In this document: piece after piece, positions 1-5,053 of the stretch
Numbering within the stretch: the first letter of the stretch is position 1
How the letters are laid out: every line of letters starts with the position of its first letter
Assembly: GCA_030631975.1 (NCBI GenBank)
Contig: DAOVKD010000042.1
Span: 1 to 6,315, forward strand
From: Candidatus Woesearchaeota archaeon
GTDB lineage: Archaea; Nanobdellota; Nanobdellia; Woesearchaeales; GW2011-AR4
Direction of reading: 5' to 3'
DNA length: 6,315 nucleotides
Program-made: the position numbers and the translations under genes
The notes under the pieces: generated by a model
Told to the model about the DNA's origin: nothing
Database searches by the model: none
What the model saw: the letters and a program-made list of their open reading frames with translations, nothing else

Positions 1-360
1 ATAGAGCCAAGGGAAATAAAAGTGCTCTTTGCATTTATAACAACCTTAATTGCAGCTGTTGGAATGGCTTTTATTTTTGCAAAGAATTTCCTAATGAAAG
101 GAGCACAGACTTTTGCTGCAGAAGCTCCAAGAGCCTTAAATGTTATTGAAGCAACAAAAGAAACTGTAGTTGAGGAAAGCGCAGAGATGGTTCAACTAGC
201 AGAAGAGACAGTAATCACAGGAACCCAGATATCACCATATAATCTGTCAATAATAATGTTCATAGTGCTTTTGATTTTAATAGCACTAAGTGCATTTTTC
301 TTTGGAACACTTCTCAAAAAGCCAAATTTAATTATCACAAAAGGAGGCAATAAAAAATGA
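1..360 (+). CDS. Two-helix membrane protein, 5' end possibly outside the window
   Basis: I do not recognise the family. The frame is open from the first base of the window, so the gene may start upstream; the only start codon seen near the N-terminus is GTG at 22, with a weak GGG at 11-13. Counted from that GTG there are 112 residues: a hydrophobic helix at about 2-20, an acidic Ala/Glu-rich stretch at about 31-70 with no cysteines, a second strong helix at about 76-96, and a short basic tail ending in two Lys. Beginning a protein directly inside a membrane helix is unusual, which favours a longer protein cut by the window edge. Its stop overlaps the next gene's start (ATGA), so the two are probably co-transcribed and translationally coupled, and both products would sit at the membrane. 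A function cannot be assigned. Confidence 0.65.
   Translation: MEPREIKVLFAFITTLIAAVGMAFIFAKNFLMKGAQTFAAEAPRALNVIEATKETVVEESAEMVQLAEETVITGTQISPYNLSIIMFIVLLILIALSAFFFGTLLKKPNLIITKGGNKK
341..347 (+). promoter_or_regulatory. Shine-Dalgarno site of the lipoprotein gene
   Basis: AAGGAGG lies inside the last codons of the upstream membrane gene, nine bases before the ATG at 357. It is the only near-consensus ribosome binding site in the window and fits an operon-internal gene that has a leader, in contrast to the leaderless-looking genes elsewhere. Confidence 0.75.
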
Positions 361-746
361 GAAGAGAAATAATCCTAATACCAATAATAGCCCTGCTTTT
401 CATAGCAGGATGTGCAACAGAAAAACCAATTGGTGGAGAAACAGATGAACACGGCTGTATGCTTATGGCTGGCTATACATGGTGCGAGTCAAAGCAAAAG
501 TGCTTAAGAACATGGGAAGAGGGATGCCCATCTGAGCAGGAGTTTGCCTGCGAAACTGATAATGACTGTATTCCATTGCCATCTGACTGCCACCCAATGC
601 TCTGCATAAACAAAGAATATGAATCAGATTATGAAAGACCAGAGGTATGCACTGAGATTTTTGTATTGGAAGCAGCATACAATCCAGAAGACTGCATATG
701 TGTTGAAAGCAAATGCGTTAACAAAAACCTCGGCAGAACGCTTTAA
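357..746 (+). CDS. Cysteine-rich secreted lipoprotein
   Basis: This 129-residue protein has a basic N-terminus (MRRE), a hydrophobic core at 5-17 and a lipobox I-A-G-C with Cys19, so it is predicted to be exported and anchored to the outer face of the membrane through Cys19. The mature part has twelve further cysteines: four at 34, 43, 49 and 57, and eight at 65, 71, 78, 83, 98, 113, 115 and 120. The first module (about 30-57) has the pattern GC-x4-GYTWCE-x3-KC-x3-WEE-x-C. I remember similar short modules from exported proteins of uncultured archaea and bacteria, but cannot name a curated domain. The second (about 64-122) begins with a CxTDNDC-type motif. An even cysteine number suggests disulfides outside the cell. 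The start is fixed by the strong Shine-Dalgarno site and the ATGA overlap with the preceding gene. Its ligand or partner is unknown. Confidence 0.8.
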   Translation: MRREIILIPIIALLFIAGCATEKPIGGETDEHGCMLMAGYTWCESKQKCLRTWEEGCPSEQEFACETDNDCIPLPSDCHPMLCINKEYESDYERPEVCTEIFVLEAAYNPEDCICVESKCVNKNLGRTL

Positions 747-749
747 AAA
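742..749 (+). promoter_or_regulatory. TATA box for the Nudix gene
   Basis: TTTAAAAA overlaps the stop codon of the lipoprotein gene and is centred about 25.5 bases before the ATG at 771, the spacing expected for an archaeal promoter giving a leaderless transcript. The Nudix gene may therefore be transcribed both on its own and by read-through. Confidence 0.5.
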
Positions 750-770
750 ACAAAGGATACATTATAATAA

Positions 771-1328
771 ATGGTAAAAATGGAAGAATTTATAGACATA
801 CTTGACAAGGATGGTAAGTTTACAGGGATTAAGAATACAAAAAAAGAGGCCCATACAAAGGGGCTTTGGCACACTTCTGTCAGTGTATGGATATTTAATT
901 CAAAAGGAGAAATACTTATGCAAAAAAGAGCAAGGTTAATGCATTTTCCTCGCTTTTGGGATACATCTTCATCAGGCCATATTAGTGCGGGAGAAATACC
1001 AGAACATGCTGCATCAAGAGAACTTAAAGAAGAATTAGGCATAAACAAAGCTCCCCATGAGCTCAGGAAAATTGGTATAACTAAAGAAATCCTCATAAGG
1101 AAAGAGGAAAACTTCAATAATTATGAATTTGTACATAACTTTATCCTCAGGTATGACGCTGACATTAAAAAACTAAAGCTTCAGAAAGAGGAAATTGAAA
1201 AGGTGAAATTCATTAATGTTGATGATTTTGAAAAAGAGCTGAATAATCCTGAGAAATCAAAGAAATATGTGCCTCATAAGGAAATCTATGATTTTATTAT
1301 AAAAACAATAAGAGAAGAGTTAAGATGA
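771..1328 (+). CDS. Nudix hydrolase (IPP isomerase-like/YfcD-type)
   Basis: The protein has 185 residues. A complete Nudix box runs from Gly69 to Ile91: G-x5-E75-x7-R83-E84-L85-x-E87-E88-x-G90-I91, the Mg-binding and catalytic signature of enzymes that hydrolyse nucleoside diphosphate derivatives. The N-terminal part (EEFIDILDKDGKFTG, then HTKGLWHTSVSVWIF and QKRA) resembles the YfcD/Idi-like branch, which also contains isopentenyl-diphosphate isomerases. I cannot decide between a diphosphatase and an isomerase from sequence alone; the true substrate is open. ATG 771 is chosen from its spacing to the TATA box; Met4 (ATG 780) is an alternative. Its TGA stop overlaps the ATG of a broken exonuclease III gene, suggesting that the two once formed an operon, perhaps linking nucleotide sanitation and DNA repair (inference). 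Confidence 0.88.
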   Translation: MVKMEEFIDILDKDGKFTGIKNTKKEAHTKGLWHTSVSVWIFNSKGEILMQKRARLMHFPRFWDTSSSGHISAGEIPEHAASRELKEELGINKAPHELRKIGITKEILIRKEENFNNYEFVHNFILRYDADIKKLKLQKEEIEKVKFINVDDFEKELNNPEKSKKYVPHKEIYDFIIKTIREELR

Positions 1329-1369
1329 AAATAATCTCATGGAATGTGAATGGCATGAGGGCACACTAA
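1325..1369 (+). pseudogene. xth: Truncated 5' end of an exonuclease III/AP endonuclease gene
   Basis: The ATG overlaps the Nudix stop (ATGA). Fourteen codons read MKIISWNVNGMRAH and then TAA. This is the characteristic N-terminus of the ExoIII/ExoA/APE family (K-I-I-S-W-N-V-N-G-x-R-A), where the Asn after SW and the Asn before Gly belong to the active-site strand. The rest of the gene, normally about 250 codons, is absent: immediately after the TAA comes the 3' end of a convergent threonine synthase gene. No other part of the exonuclease (for example LQE, SDHxP) is visible in the window. A 14-codon match is short, but the position, frame, operon overlap and exact N-terminal fit together make chance unlikely. 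The break may be genomic (insertion, deletion or inversion) or an assembly join. Confidence 0.75.
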
Positions 1370-1374
1370 AAAAA
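1368..1374 (-). terminator. Probable T-run terminator of the threonine synthase gene
   Basis: Read on the minus strand, seven T residues follow the TAA stop of the threonine synthase gene after one intervening base, matching the T-rich terminators typical of archaea. No stem is needed or seen. The same tract forms the boundary with the exonuclease III remnant. Confidence 0.45.
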
Positions 1375-2829
1375 TTAAGATAATAATTCTCTAATTTTAG
1401 TTTTTGCTTCATTAATTTGATTATCACTAAGTTTTAATCCTTGTTCGCTTTTATCAGGACCATTTTTGATATAATATATTCTTTCTTCTAATTTTGCTTG
1501 TTCTTTCATTCCACTTGGTAGTTCAGGTATTTTTCCAATAGCTTCCTTAACATCCTTTGGGAATTTTCCTGGATCAGCAGTTTCATATATAACAGCAAAC
1601 TGTTTATGATTCGCCTTTGTAAATAATTCCCATGCTTTCCATGCAACAGCACCGTGAGGATCAAGAACTATACCATGCATATAAAAAACTTCTTTCATAG
1701 TTTCATAATGTTGCCGGTTATTAATACCAACTGAAAAAATATCTTTTCTCATTGCTGCAATATCTGGCATTTTATCAATTACTCCTGGTCTTATAACTTT
1801 TTTTGTTTGATGGTCTCTTTCATCAAACATATGTCCTTCGTAGAAATCAATTAATCTTGCCAGATTACTTGGATGTGAAACAACCATTGCTGATGAAGGA
1901 GATTTTTTTGAAGGTCTAACAACATAACTTCCAGTTTCAAGAAAATCTGGAAATTCAGTGTTTTCGTTAACCCCGCAGATTATTTTGCCAATAGGCAAAC
2001 CCATCTCTTTTGCTAATACTGTTCCCATCATATCTCCAAAATTTCCAGAGGGTATGCTCACTATCATTGGTTCTCCATCTTTAGCAACTCTGGAATATGC
2101 ATAGAAAGGATAAACTGCCTGAGGAAGTAGCCTTCCAATGCTGATTGAATTTGCAGATGTTATTCTTTCATGGTCTCCAAAAGCTTTTTTTGCAAATTTT
2201 TTATCTCCTAAAATATTTTTAGCAAGAGCCTGACAAACATCAAAATCTCCATTCACTTCAAAAGCATAAATATTTTTTTTCAAAGTGGTCATTTGTCTTC
2301 TCTGACCATCGCTTATTGAACCTTTCGGAAAGAATACAATATTATCAACCTTTTTTAAACCATATAGGGCATCAGCAACAGCTCCACCAGTATCTCCACT
2401 TGTTGCTACAACAACAATTCTTCTTTTACCACTATTTTCTAAAAAGTAATTAAGTGTTATTCCAAAAAATCTTGCAGCATAATCCTTAAATGAATATGTT
2501 GGTCCATGAGTAAGCCACATAATATTAGTTCTTCCTGTAACATTCTGGACATTTGTAAGAATTTTATTATTTATGTAAGCGTCGTTTAATAATACTTCTA
2601 ATTTTGCTTGAGGAATTTCTGAACCCAGATATGGATTAAGAACTTGAAATGCAATTTCAGGATAAGTTAATTGAGACATATCTCTTATTTGTTTTGGTTG
2701 TAATTTTGGAACATCAGACCTTGCAATCATGTAAAGTCCGTAGTCTTTTGGTTGACCTCTAAGTAAAGCTGTTTCAAAATTAACTTGTTCTGATTTGTTA
2801 TTAGTACTATGATAAGCAATTTTGGCCAT
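1375..2829 (-). CDS. thrC: Threonine synthase
   Basis: This cytosolic PLP enzyme converts O-phosphohomoserine to threonine and phosphate. With the start at 2829 it has 484 residues, in the usual 430-490 range. Visible signatures are the PLP lysine in GPTYSFKDYA (Lys115), ATSGDTGGA at 142-150, a SANSISIGRLLPQ segment at 225-237, the phosphate-binding loop SGNFGDMMG at 261-269, GVNENTEFPDF at 286-296, and AVIYETADPGKFP at 412-424. These motifs match the branch known from yeast and gamma-proteobacteria, not the plant/cyanobacterial-like form common in many archaea, so ancient transfer is possible (inference). The frame stays open to ATG 3012, but that extension would overlap the divergent gene and its promoter, is low-complexity and aromatic-rich, and precedes the family's normal N-terminus. 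ATG 2829 also lies about 29.5 bases from a minus-strand TATA box. No other threonine-pathway genes are nearby. Confidence 0.93.
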   Translation of the reverse strand: MAKIAYHSTNNKSEQVNFETALLRGQPKDYGLYMIARSDVPKLQPKQIRDMSQLTYPEIAFQVLNPYLGSEIPQAKLEVLLNDAYINNKILTNVQNVTGRTNIMWLTHGPTYSFKDYAARFFGITLNYFLENSGKRRIVVVATSGDTGGAVADALYGLKKVDNIVFFPKGSISDGQRRQMTTLKKNIYAFEVNGDFDVCQALAKNILGDKKFAKKAFGDHERITSANSISIGRLLPQAVYPFYAYSRVAKDGEPMIVSIPSGNFGDMMGTVLAKEMGLPIGKIICGVNENTEFPDFLETGSYVVRPSKKSPSSAMVVSHPSNLARLIDFYEGHMFDERDHQTKKVIRPGVIDKMPDIAAMRKDIFSVGINNRQHYETMKEVFYMHGIVLDPHGAVAWKAWELFTKANHKQFAVIYETADPGKFPKDVKEAIGKIPELPSGMKEQAKLEERIYYIKNGPDKSEQGLKLSDNQINEAKTKIRELLS

Positions 2830-2854
2830 TTTATAAAAGAGAATGAATAATTCA

Positions 2855-2862
2855 CTTATAAA
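2855..2862 (-). promoter_or_regulatory. TATA box for thrC
   Basis: Minus-strand TTTATAAG is centred about 29.5 bases from the ATG at 2829, implying a leader of only a few bases. A second TTTATAAA at 2830-2837 touches the start codon and is too close to drive this gene. Confidence 0.55.
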
Positions 2863-2964
2863 TCTTCCTGTTTTCTTTACTTTGGAATAGTATCTGATTG
2901 AGTATGCCCTAGCGTTATTAAAAAATAATAAATGATAACTTAAAAGTAGTAATAAAACAAAAGG

Positions 2965-2972
2965 TTTATAAA
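2965..2972 (+). promoter_or_regulatory. TATA box for the 174-residue gene
   Basis: TTTATAAA is preceded by a purine-rich AAAAGG stretch that could act as the TFB recognition element. It is centred 26.5 bases before ATG 2995, indicating leaderless transcription. Together with the thrC box it makes 2830-2994 a compact divergent promoter region. Confidence 0.65.
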
Positions 2973-2994
2973 GACAAAGCTTATTCTTATTGAT

Positions 2995-3519
2995 ATGGTA
3001 ACAATCGAACAAGTAAACAATCTCTTTAAATATGGTTCGCTTAATTTAATACCTCAAGTAGACCCTGAAGTGATGAAACCTATCTTTAAAGCGAAAATCT
3101 CAAGACTAAGTTTTTACTCTCCTGAAGATTATTTAACTTTACAGAAAACAGAAAAAGGAAATCTTATATTTCAATATTCTTCTAGTGAATACCCATTCAT
3201 GGGCTCTAGGGGCATACGGTTTAATGGAATAATTTATGCACGGGAACCAGGAAAAGATTTTGGTGGTGTTAATGTTCTTTCTTTTATGAAAATGGATATT
3301 TTTAGTCCTGATAGTAAAGGAGAAATTTTTGATGTTATTAAAGGTATTGTTGAAGAAGCAGGCATTGAAAAAGTAGTAGCATCATCTTTAGGAGTTCGAA
3401 TAGAAGATGCTAAACGCCTATGTGAAATTAAAGGTCATCGGCCAGGTGGTTATCTAAAAGATGGTTCAAAACTAAATGATAATAACATCGGAATTCCTAT
3501 TAGCCGAACCAACCATTAA
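2995..3519 (+). CDS. Hypothetical protein with possible GNAT-like C-terminal half
   Basis: This soluble-looking protein has 174 residues, no signal peptide and no membrane helix. I do not recognise it with confidence. The C-terminal half (about 112-172) reads as a helix (FDVIKGIVEEAGIEKV), a short strand (VVASSL), then DAKRLCEIKGHRPGGYLKDG and a final strand NNIGIPIS. That order resembles the end of GNAT acetyltransferases, where a 'NxxAxxLYxxxGF' helix-turn is followed by a strand with Asp/Gly, but the acetyl-CoA loop (Q/RxxGxG/A) is not evident, so the assignment is weak. The N-terminal half has alternating hydrophobic strands. ATG 2995 is set by a TATA box at the same spacing as in neighbouring genes. 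The gene diverges from thrC and converges with the small membrane gene, with stops only 22 bases apart. Confidence 0.75.
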   Translation: MVTIEQVNNLFKYGSLNLIPQVDPEVMKPIFKAKISRLSFYSPEDYLTLQKTEKGNLIFQYSSSEYPFMGSRGIRFNGIIYAREPGKDFGGVNVLSFMKMDIFSPDSKGEIFDVIKGIVEEAGIEKVVASSLGVRIEDAKRLCEIKGHRPGGYLKDGSKLNDNNIGIPISRTNH

Positions 3520-3520
3520 C

Positions 3521-3553
3521 AGTATGGCACAGAACGAGAATTTATTTCTTAAG
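3521..3553. repeat. Direct repeat A, copy 1
   Basis: This 33-base segment matches 4318-4350 at 28 positions; all five differences are transitions, and the core 3528-3547 is identical over 20 bases. It covers the last codons and stop of the tiny minus-strand membrane gene plus its trailing sequence, and fills the gap to the convergent stop at 3519. On the minus strand it reads two Lys codons, TAA, then ATTCTCGTTCTGTG. Confidence 0.8.
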
Positions 3554-3685
3554 CAAATAAACTGCTATCAGGTTAACAACACCCAGTATTAAGGCATACA
3601 CTTTATACATCTGAAAACCATTGACAAGAATACTGATTAATGAATAAGCAAACAATCCCAAGGCAACTGCAATAATTATGCTCAA
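3542..3685 (-). CDS. Small two-helix membrane protein coupled to the 178-residue gene
   Basis: A 47-residue reading frame begins at TTG 3685, whose last two bases lie in the TGA stop of the upstream 178-residue gene (TTGA overlap). The frame is open back to a stop at 3719-3721, but no ATG or GTG occurs upstream of this TTG. The product is almost entirely two membrane helices: about 2-22 (SIIIAVALGLFAYSL then ISILV) and about 28-45 (VYALILGVVNLIAVYLL), joined by NGFQMYK and ending in two Lys. It could be a genuine small membrane partner of the 178-residue protein, or the tail of an older membrane gene truncated when that gene arrived. Conservation of its protein sequence in a second copy (3588-3668 against 6139-6219) with synonymous and conservative changes supports past coding. 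Function is unknown. Confidence 0.5.
   Translation of the reverse strand: MSIIIAVALGLFAYSLISILVNGFQMYKVYALILGVVNLIAVYLLKK
3588..3668. repeat. Direct repeat B, copy 1
   Basis: These 81 bases match 6139-6219 at 75 positions without gaps, and 3639-3668 is identical over 30 bases. The repeat lies inside the small two-helix membrane gene. Read in that gene's minus-strand frame, the six differences cause three conservative replacements (Ile/Val, Tyr/His, Val/Leu) and otherwise silent changes. Confidence 0.9.
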
Positions 3686-4218
3686 GATAGGATTCCATAA
3701 AATTTTAATGCTTTTTGTTTAATTTTACTATAATTTTTTTGATAAGCATATCCCAATTCTCTTAATACAAGCAAGTTTTTTTTCCATCCCTCAGGATTAT
3801 CTTCAGTTCTAATAATTTCCCAACCATTATTTTCAAATTCTGAAAGAATATCTTTATAATCCCCATTTATAGCAATTTGAGAAAAATAAGATCTTGGTAA
3901 TTGTTTATCTGCATTTGTTGGAATTAGTGTTCCGGGGATTCTTAGTATCTTCTTTACATCTGAAATATACTTAACAATATAAATTTCCTTCTCCCCAGGA
4001 ATATCTTCCTCAAAAATAAAAGAAGTTAGATTACCATCGGAAAGAGTAACACCAACATTTGTTGCTATCATATCTTGTACATAAGGATCACTATTTTTTT
4101 TAAACACATAACAGGGTGTTCTGTAGTCTGTTAATAATTCAACAATAGAGGTACCTTTCTCTAATTTATCATTTACTAAAGGACTAACATATTTATAAGG
4201 TTCAATAATCAAGGTCAT
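3682..4218 (-). CDS. Hypothetical protein, 178 residues
   Basis: I do not recognise this protein. It has no signal peptide or membrane helix, a single cysteine (Cys36), a mixed alpha/beta pattern with short hydrophobic strands (EIYIVKYI at 78-85, ILRIPGTLIP at 91-100), a segment NNGWEIIRTEDNPEGW at 130-145, and a basic helical C-terminus rich in Lys and Tyr. No catalytic motif stands out. The start at ATG 4218 is supported by a TATA box centred 25.5 bases upstream on the minus strand, so the mRNA is probably leaderless. A perfect 12-base palindrome sits between that box and the start. Its TGA overlaps the TTG start of the small two-helix membrane gene, suggesting that the two are made together. 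The AT-rich composition and the repeats around it suggest an acquired gene (inference). Confidence 0.75.
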   Translation of the reverse strand: MTLIIEPYKYVSPLVNDKLEKGTSIVELLTDYRTPCYVFKKNSDPYVQDMIATNVGVTLSDGNLTSFIFEEDIPGEKEIYIVKYISDVKKILRIPGTLIPTNADKQLPRSYFSQIAINGDYKDILSEFENNGWEIIRTEDNPEGWKKNLLVLRELGYAYQKNYSKIKQKALKFYGILS

Positions 4219-4228
4219 AGAATTATTA

Positions 4229-4240
4229 ATGTTTAAACAT
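4229..4240. promoter_or_regulatory. Palindrome, possible operator of the 178-residue gene
   Basis: ATGTTTAAACAT is a perfect 12-base palindrome located between the TATA box (4240-4247) and the predicted transcription start near 4218. A protein bound here would block initiation, the usual arrangement of archaeal repressor sites. Short AT-rich palindromes can arise by chance. Confidence 0.35.
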
Positions 4241-4247
4241 TTATAAA
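4240..4247 (-). promoter_or_regulatory. TATA box for the 178-residue gene
   Basis: TTTATAAA is centred 25.5 bases from the ATG at 4218. A second identical octamer at 4266-4273, 26 bases further upstream, could be an alternative box that would give a leader of about 22 bases. Confidence 0.6.
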
Positions 4248-4317
4248 ACTATCTATTTTTACTACTTTATAAAAGTAATTTATTTGTTCCACCCACTTAT
4301 CCAAACCAAACCCTAAT

Positions 4318-4350
4318 AATATAACACAGAACGAGAATTTATTTTTTAGG
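4318..4350. repeat. Direct repeat A, copy 2
   Basis: This is the partner of 3521-3553 (28 of 33 identical). Here it carries the last two Lys codons and stop of the 152-residue gene and its trailing sequence, although that protein is otherwise unrelated to the small membrane protein at copy 1. The C-terminal end of the 152-residue gene therefore seems joined to a shared tail. Confidence 0.8.
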
Positions 4351-4797
4351 ATTTAATGAGTCTGCAACCATTCCATGATAACCTATTCCAGATTTTACTA
4401 ATTTCTTAGCATTTTGTAGGGAAATATGAAAATTCTCATAGATTAATCGCTTGTATATTTTTATTACTTCATTCTCAGTAAATGGATTATTGCTTTGTAA
4501 TGGTTTAATCTGTTCTGTAAGTGTGACTGAAGCAGCCTGTATTAGAACCTCTAAGAGTAGTTGATTTTTTTTATCCTCAGGTAAATCTGGACCCAGTTGA
4601 CCAGCTGTGTAGAGCATAATAGGTAGGTATGTATCAGAAGCAATACCTTCAGCAATTTCCTTTGCTACCTGATAACGGTCTTCCCTTTCAATATAAATCT
4701 TGGTAAGACTTCTAAGTTTATTTTTAGATAACTTTGTAATTCCTTTTATATGATTAATTAAATCCCGTTTTCCTAATTTATCATTATCCTTTGACAT
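4339..4797 (-). CDS. Hypothetical helical protein, 152 residues
   Basis: I do not recognise this protein. It is Lys-rich, has no cysteines, no signal peptide and no clear membrane segment, and appears mostly helical: basic helices at about 8-55, a hydrophobic patch at 57-68 (YLPIMLYTAGQL), an amphipathic helix at about 75-98 and another at 108-136. The basic N-terminal half could bind nucleic acid, but no helix-turn-helix or other motif is clear. The start at ATG 4797 lies 27 bases from the centre of a minus-strand TATA box. The last codons (NPKK) and stop lie in repeat A, shared with the unrelated small membrane gene at 3542. The gene is followed after 120 bases by the 178-residue gene, which has its own promoter, so the two are probably separate units. 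Confidence 0.72.
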   Translation of the reverse strand: MSKDNDKLGKRDLINHIKGITKLSKNKLRSLTKIYIEREDRYQVAKEIAEGIASDTYLPIMLYTAGQLGPDLPEDKKNQLLLEVLIQAASVTLTEQIKPLQSNNPFTENEVIKIYKRLIYENFHISLQNAKKLVKSGIGYHGMVADSLNPKK

Positions 4798-4820
4798 ATA
4801 AATAAGATTAATTATGTACT

Positions 4821-4828
4821 ATTTAAAT
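4821..4828 (-). promoter_or_regulatory. TATA box for the 152-residue gene
   Basis: ATTTAAAT is centred 27 bases from ATG 4797 on the minus strand, consistent with leaderless transcription. A short inverted repeat, TTTAGTA at 4849-4855 and TACTAAA at 4864-4870, lies just upstream and might be a regulatory site. Confidence 0.5.
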
Positions 4829-4912
4829 GTTTTGTTTTTTTATTACTGTTTAGTAAATAATAATACTAAAAAACACCAATACATTTACAGTTAAGATTTT
4901 TGAAAATTATAT

Positions 4913-4999
4913 TTAACATCGGGTCATGTTAAGTTCTTTTCCCATACAAAGTGTGGGAAGACTGCGTCCGCGAAGTTCAGGCAGCCTTAATAAAGATAG
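4913..4999. ncRNA. Candidate structured non-coding RNA in the intergenic region
   Basis: A compact, comparatively G+C-rich segment stands out in a 256-base AT-rich gap between divergent genes (4798-5053). It contains three adjacent inverted repeats: TTAACAT 4913-4919 with ATGTTAA 4926-4932 (seven perfect pairs, six-base loop); TTCCCATAC 4939-4947 with GTGTGGGAA 4951-4959 (nine pairs, three-base loop); and AAGACTGC 4958-4965 with GCAGCCTT 4981-4988. On the plus strand the second helix has a G-U pair and the third an A-C mismatch. On the minus strand the third has a G-U pair and the second a C-A mismatch, so the strand is unresolved. The TATA-like sequence at 5021-5029 reads in both directions and would start a minus-strand RNA near 4999. 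I recognise no known RNA family (not tRNA, SRP or a box C/D guide). Confidence 0.4.
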
Positions 5000-5021
5000 A
5001 ATTTGCATAATTTCAACAAAC

Positions 5022-5028
5022 TTATATA
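5022..5028 (+). promoter_or_regulatory. TATA box for the radical SAM gene
   Basis: TTATATA is centred 29 bases before the GTG at 5054, giving a leader of two or three bases at most. Read on the other strand it is TATATAA and could serve the structured segment at 4913-4999. Confidence 0.5.
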
Positions 5029-5053
5029 GATAGGTTATTTTATAGTAAATTGG

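Noticed and set aside
463..678. Antisense reading frame within the lipoprotein gene
   Set aside because: It is a shadow of a gene with a lipobox, Shine-Dalgarno site and operon overlap; it shows no promoter or recognisable motifs.
743..1117. Antisense reading frame within the Nudix gene
   Set aside because: It lies opposite the fully conserved Nudix box and is a by-product of it.
2830..2837. TTTATAAA directly against the thrC start codon, as the thrC promoter
   Set aside because: It would start transcription about 20 bases inside the gene; the box at 2855-2862 is correctly placed.
2830..3012. Longer threonine synthase start at ATG 3012, adding 61 residues
   Set aside because: The extension overlaps the start of the divergent gene at 2995, contains both promoters, and has no match to the family's N-terminus; ATG 2829 fits the TATA spacing.
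3521..4350. CRISPR array or insertion sequence
   Set aside because: There are only two copies of each repeat, spaced hundreds to thousands of bases apart, with no transposase, terminal inverted repeats or Cas genes in the window.
4913..4999. tRNA, SRP RNA or box C/D guide RNA in the structured island
   Set aside because: There is no cloverleaf, T-loop, CCA-proximal acceptor pairing, SRP domain IV motif or paired C/D boxes on either strand; it is left as an unassigned RNA candidate.
4926..5033. 35-codon plus-strand reading frame (begins MLSSFPIQSVG) through the hairpin region
   Set aside because: It has no ribosome binding site or suitably placed promoter, its first bases form one arm of a perfect hairpin, and it ends within sequence leading to the radical SAM promoter; RNA structure explains the region better.
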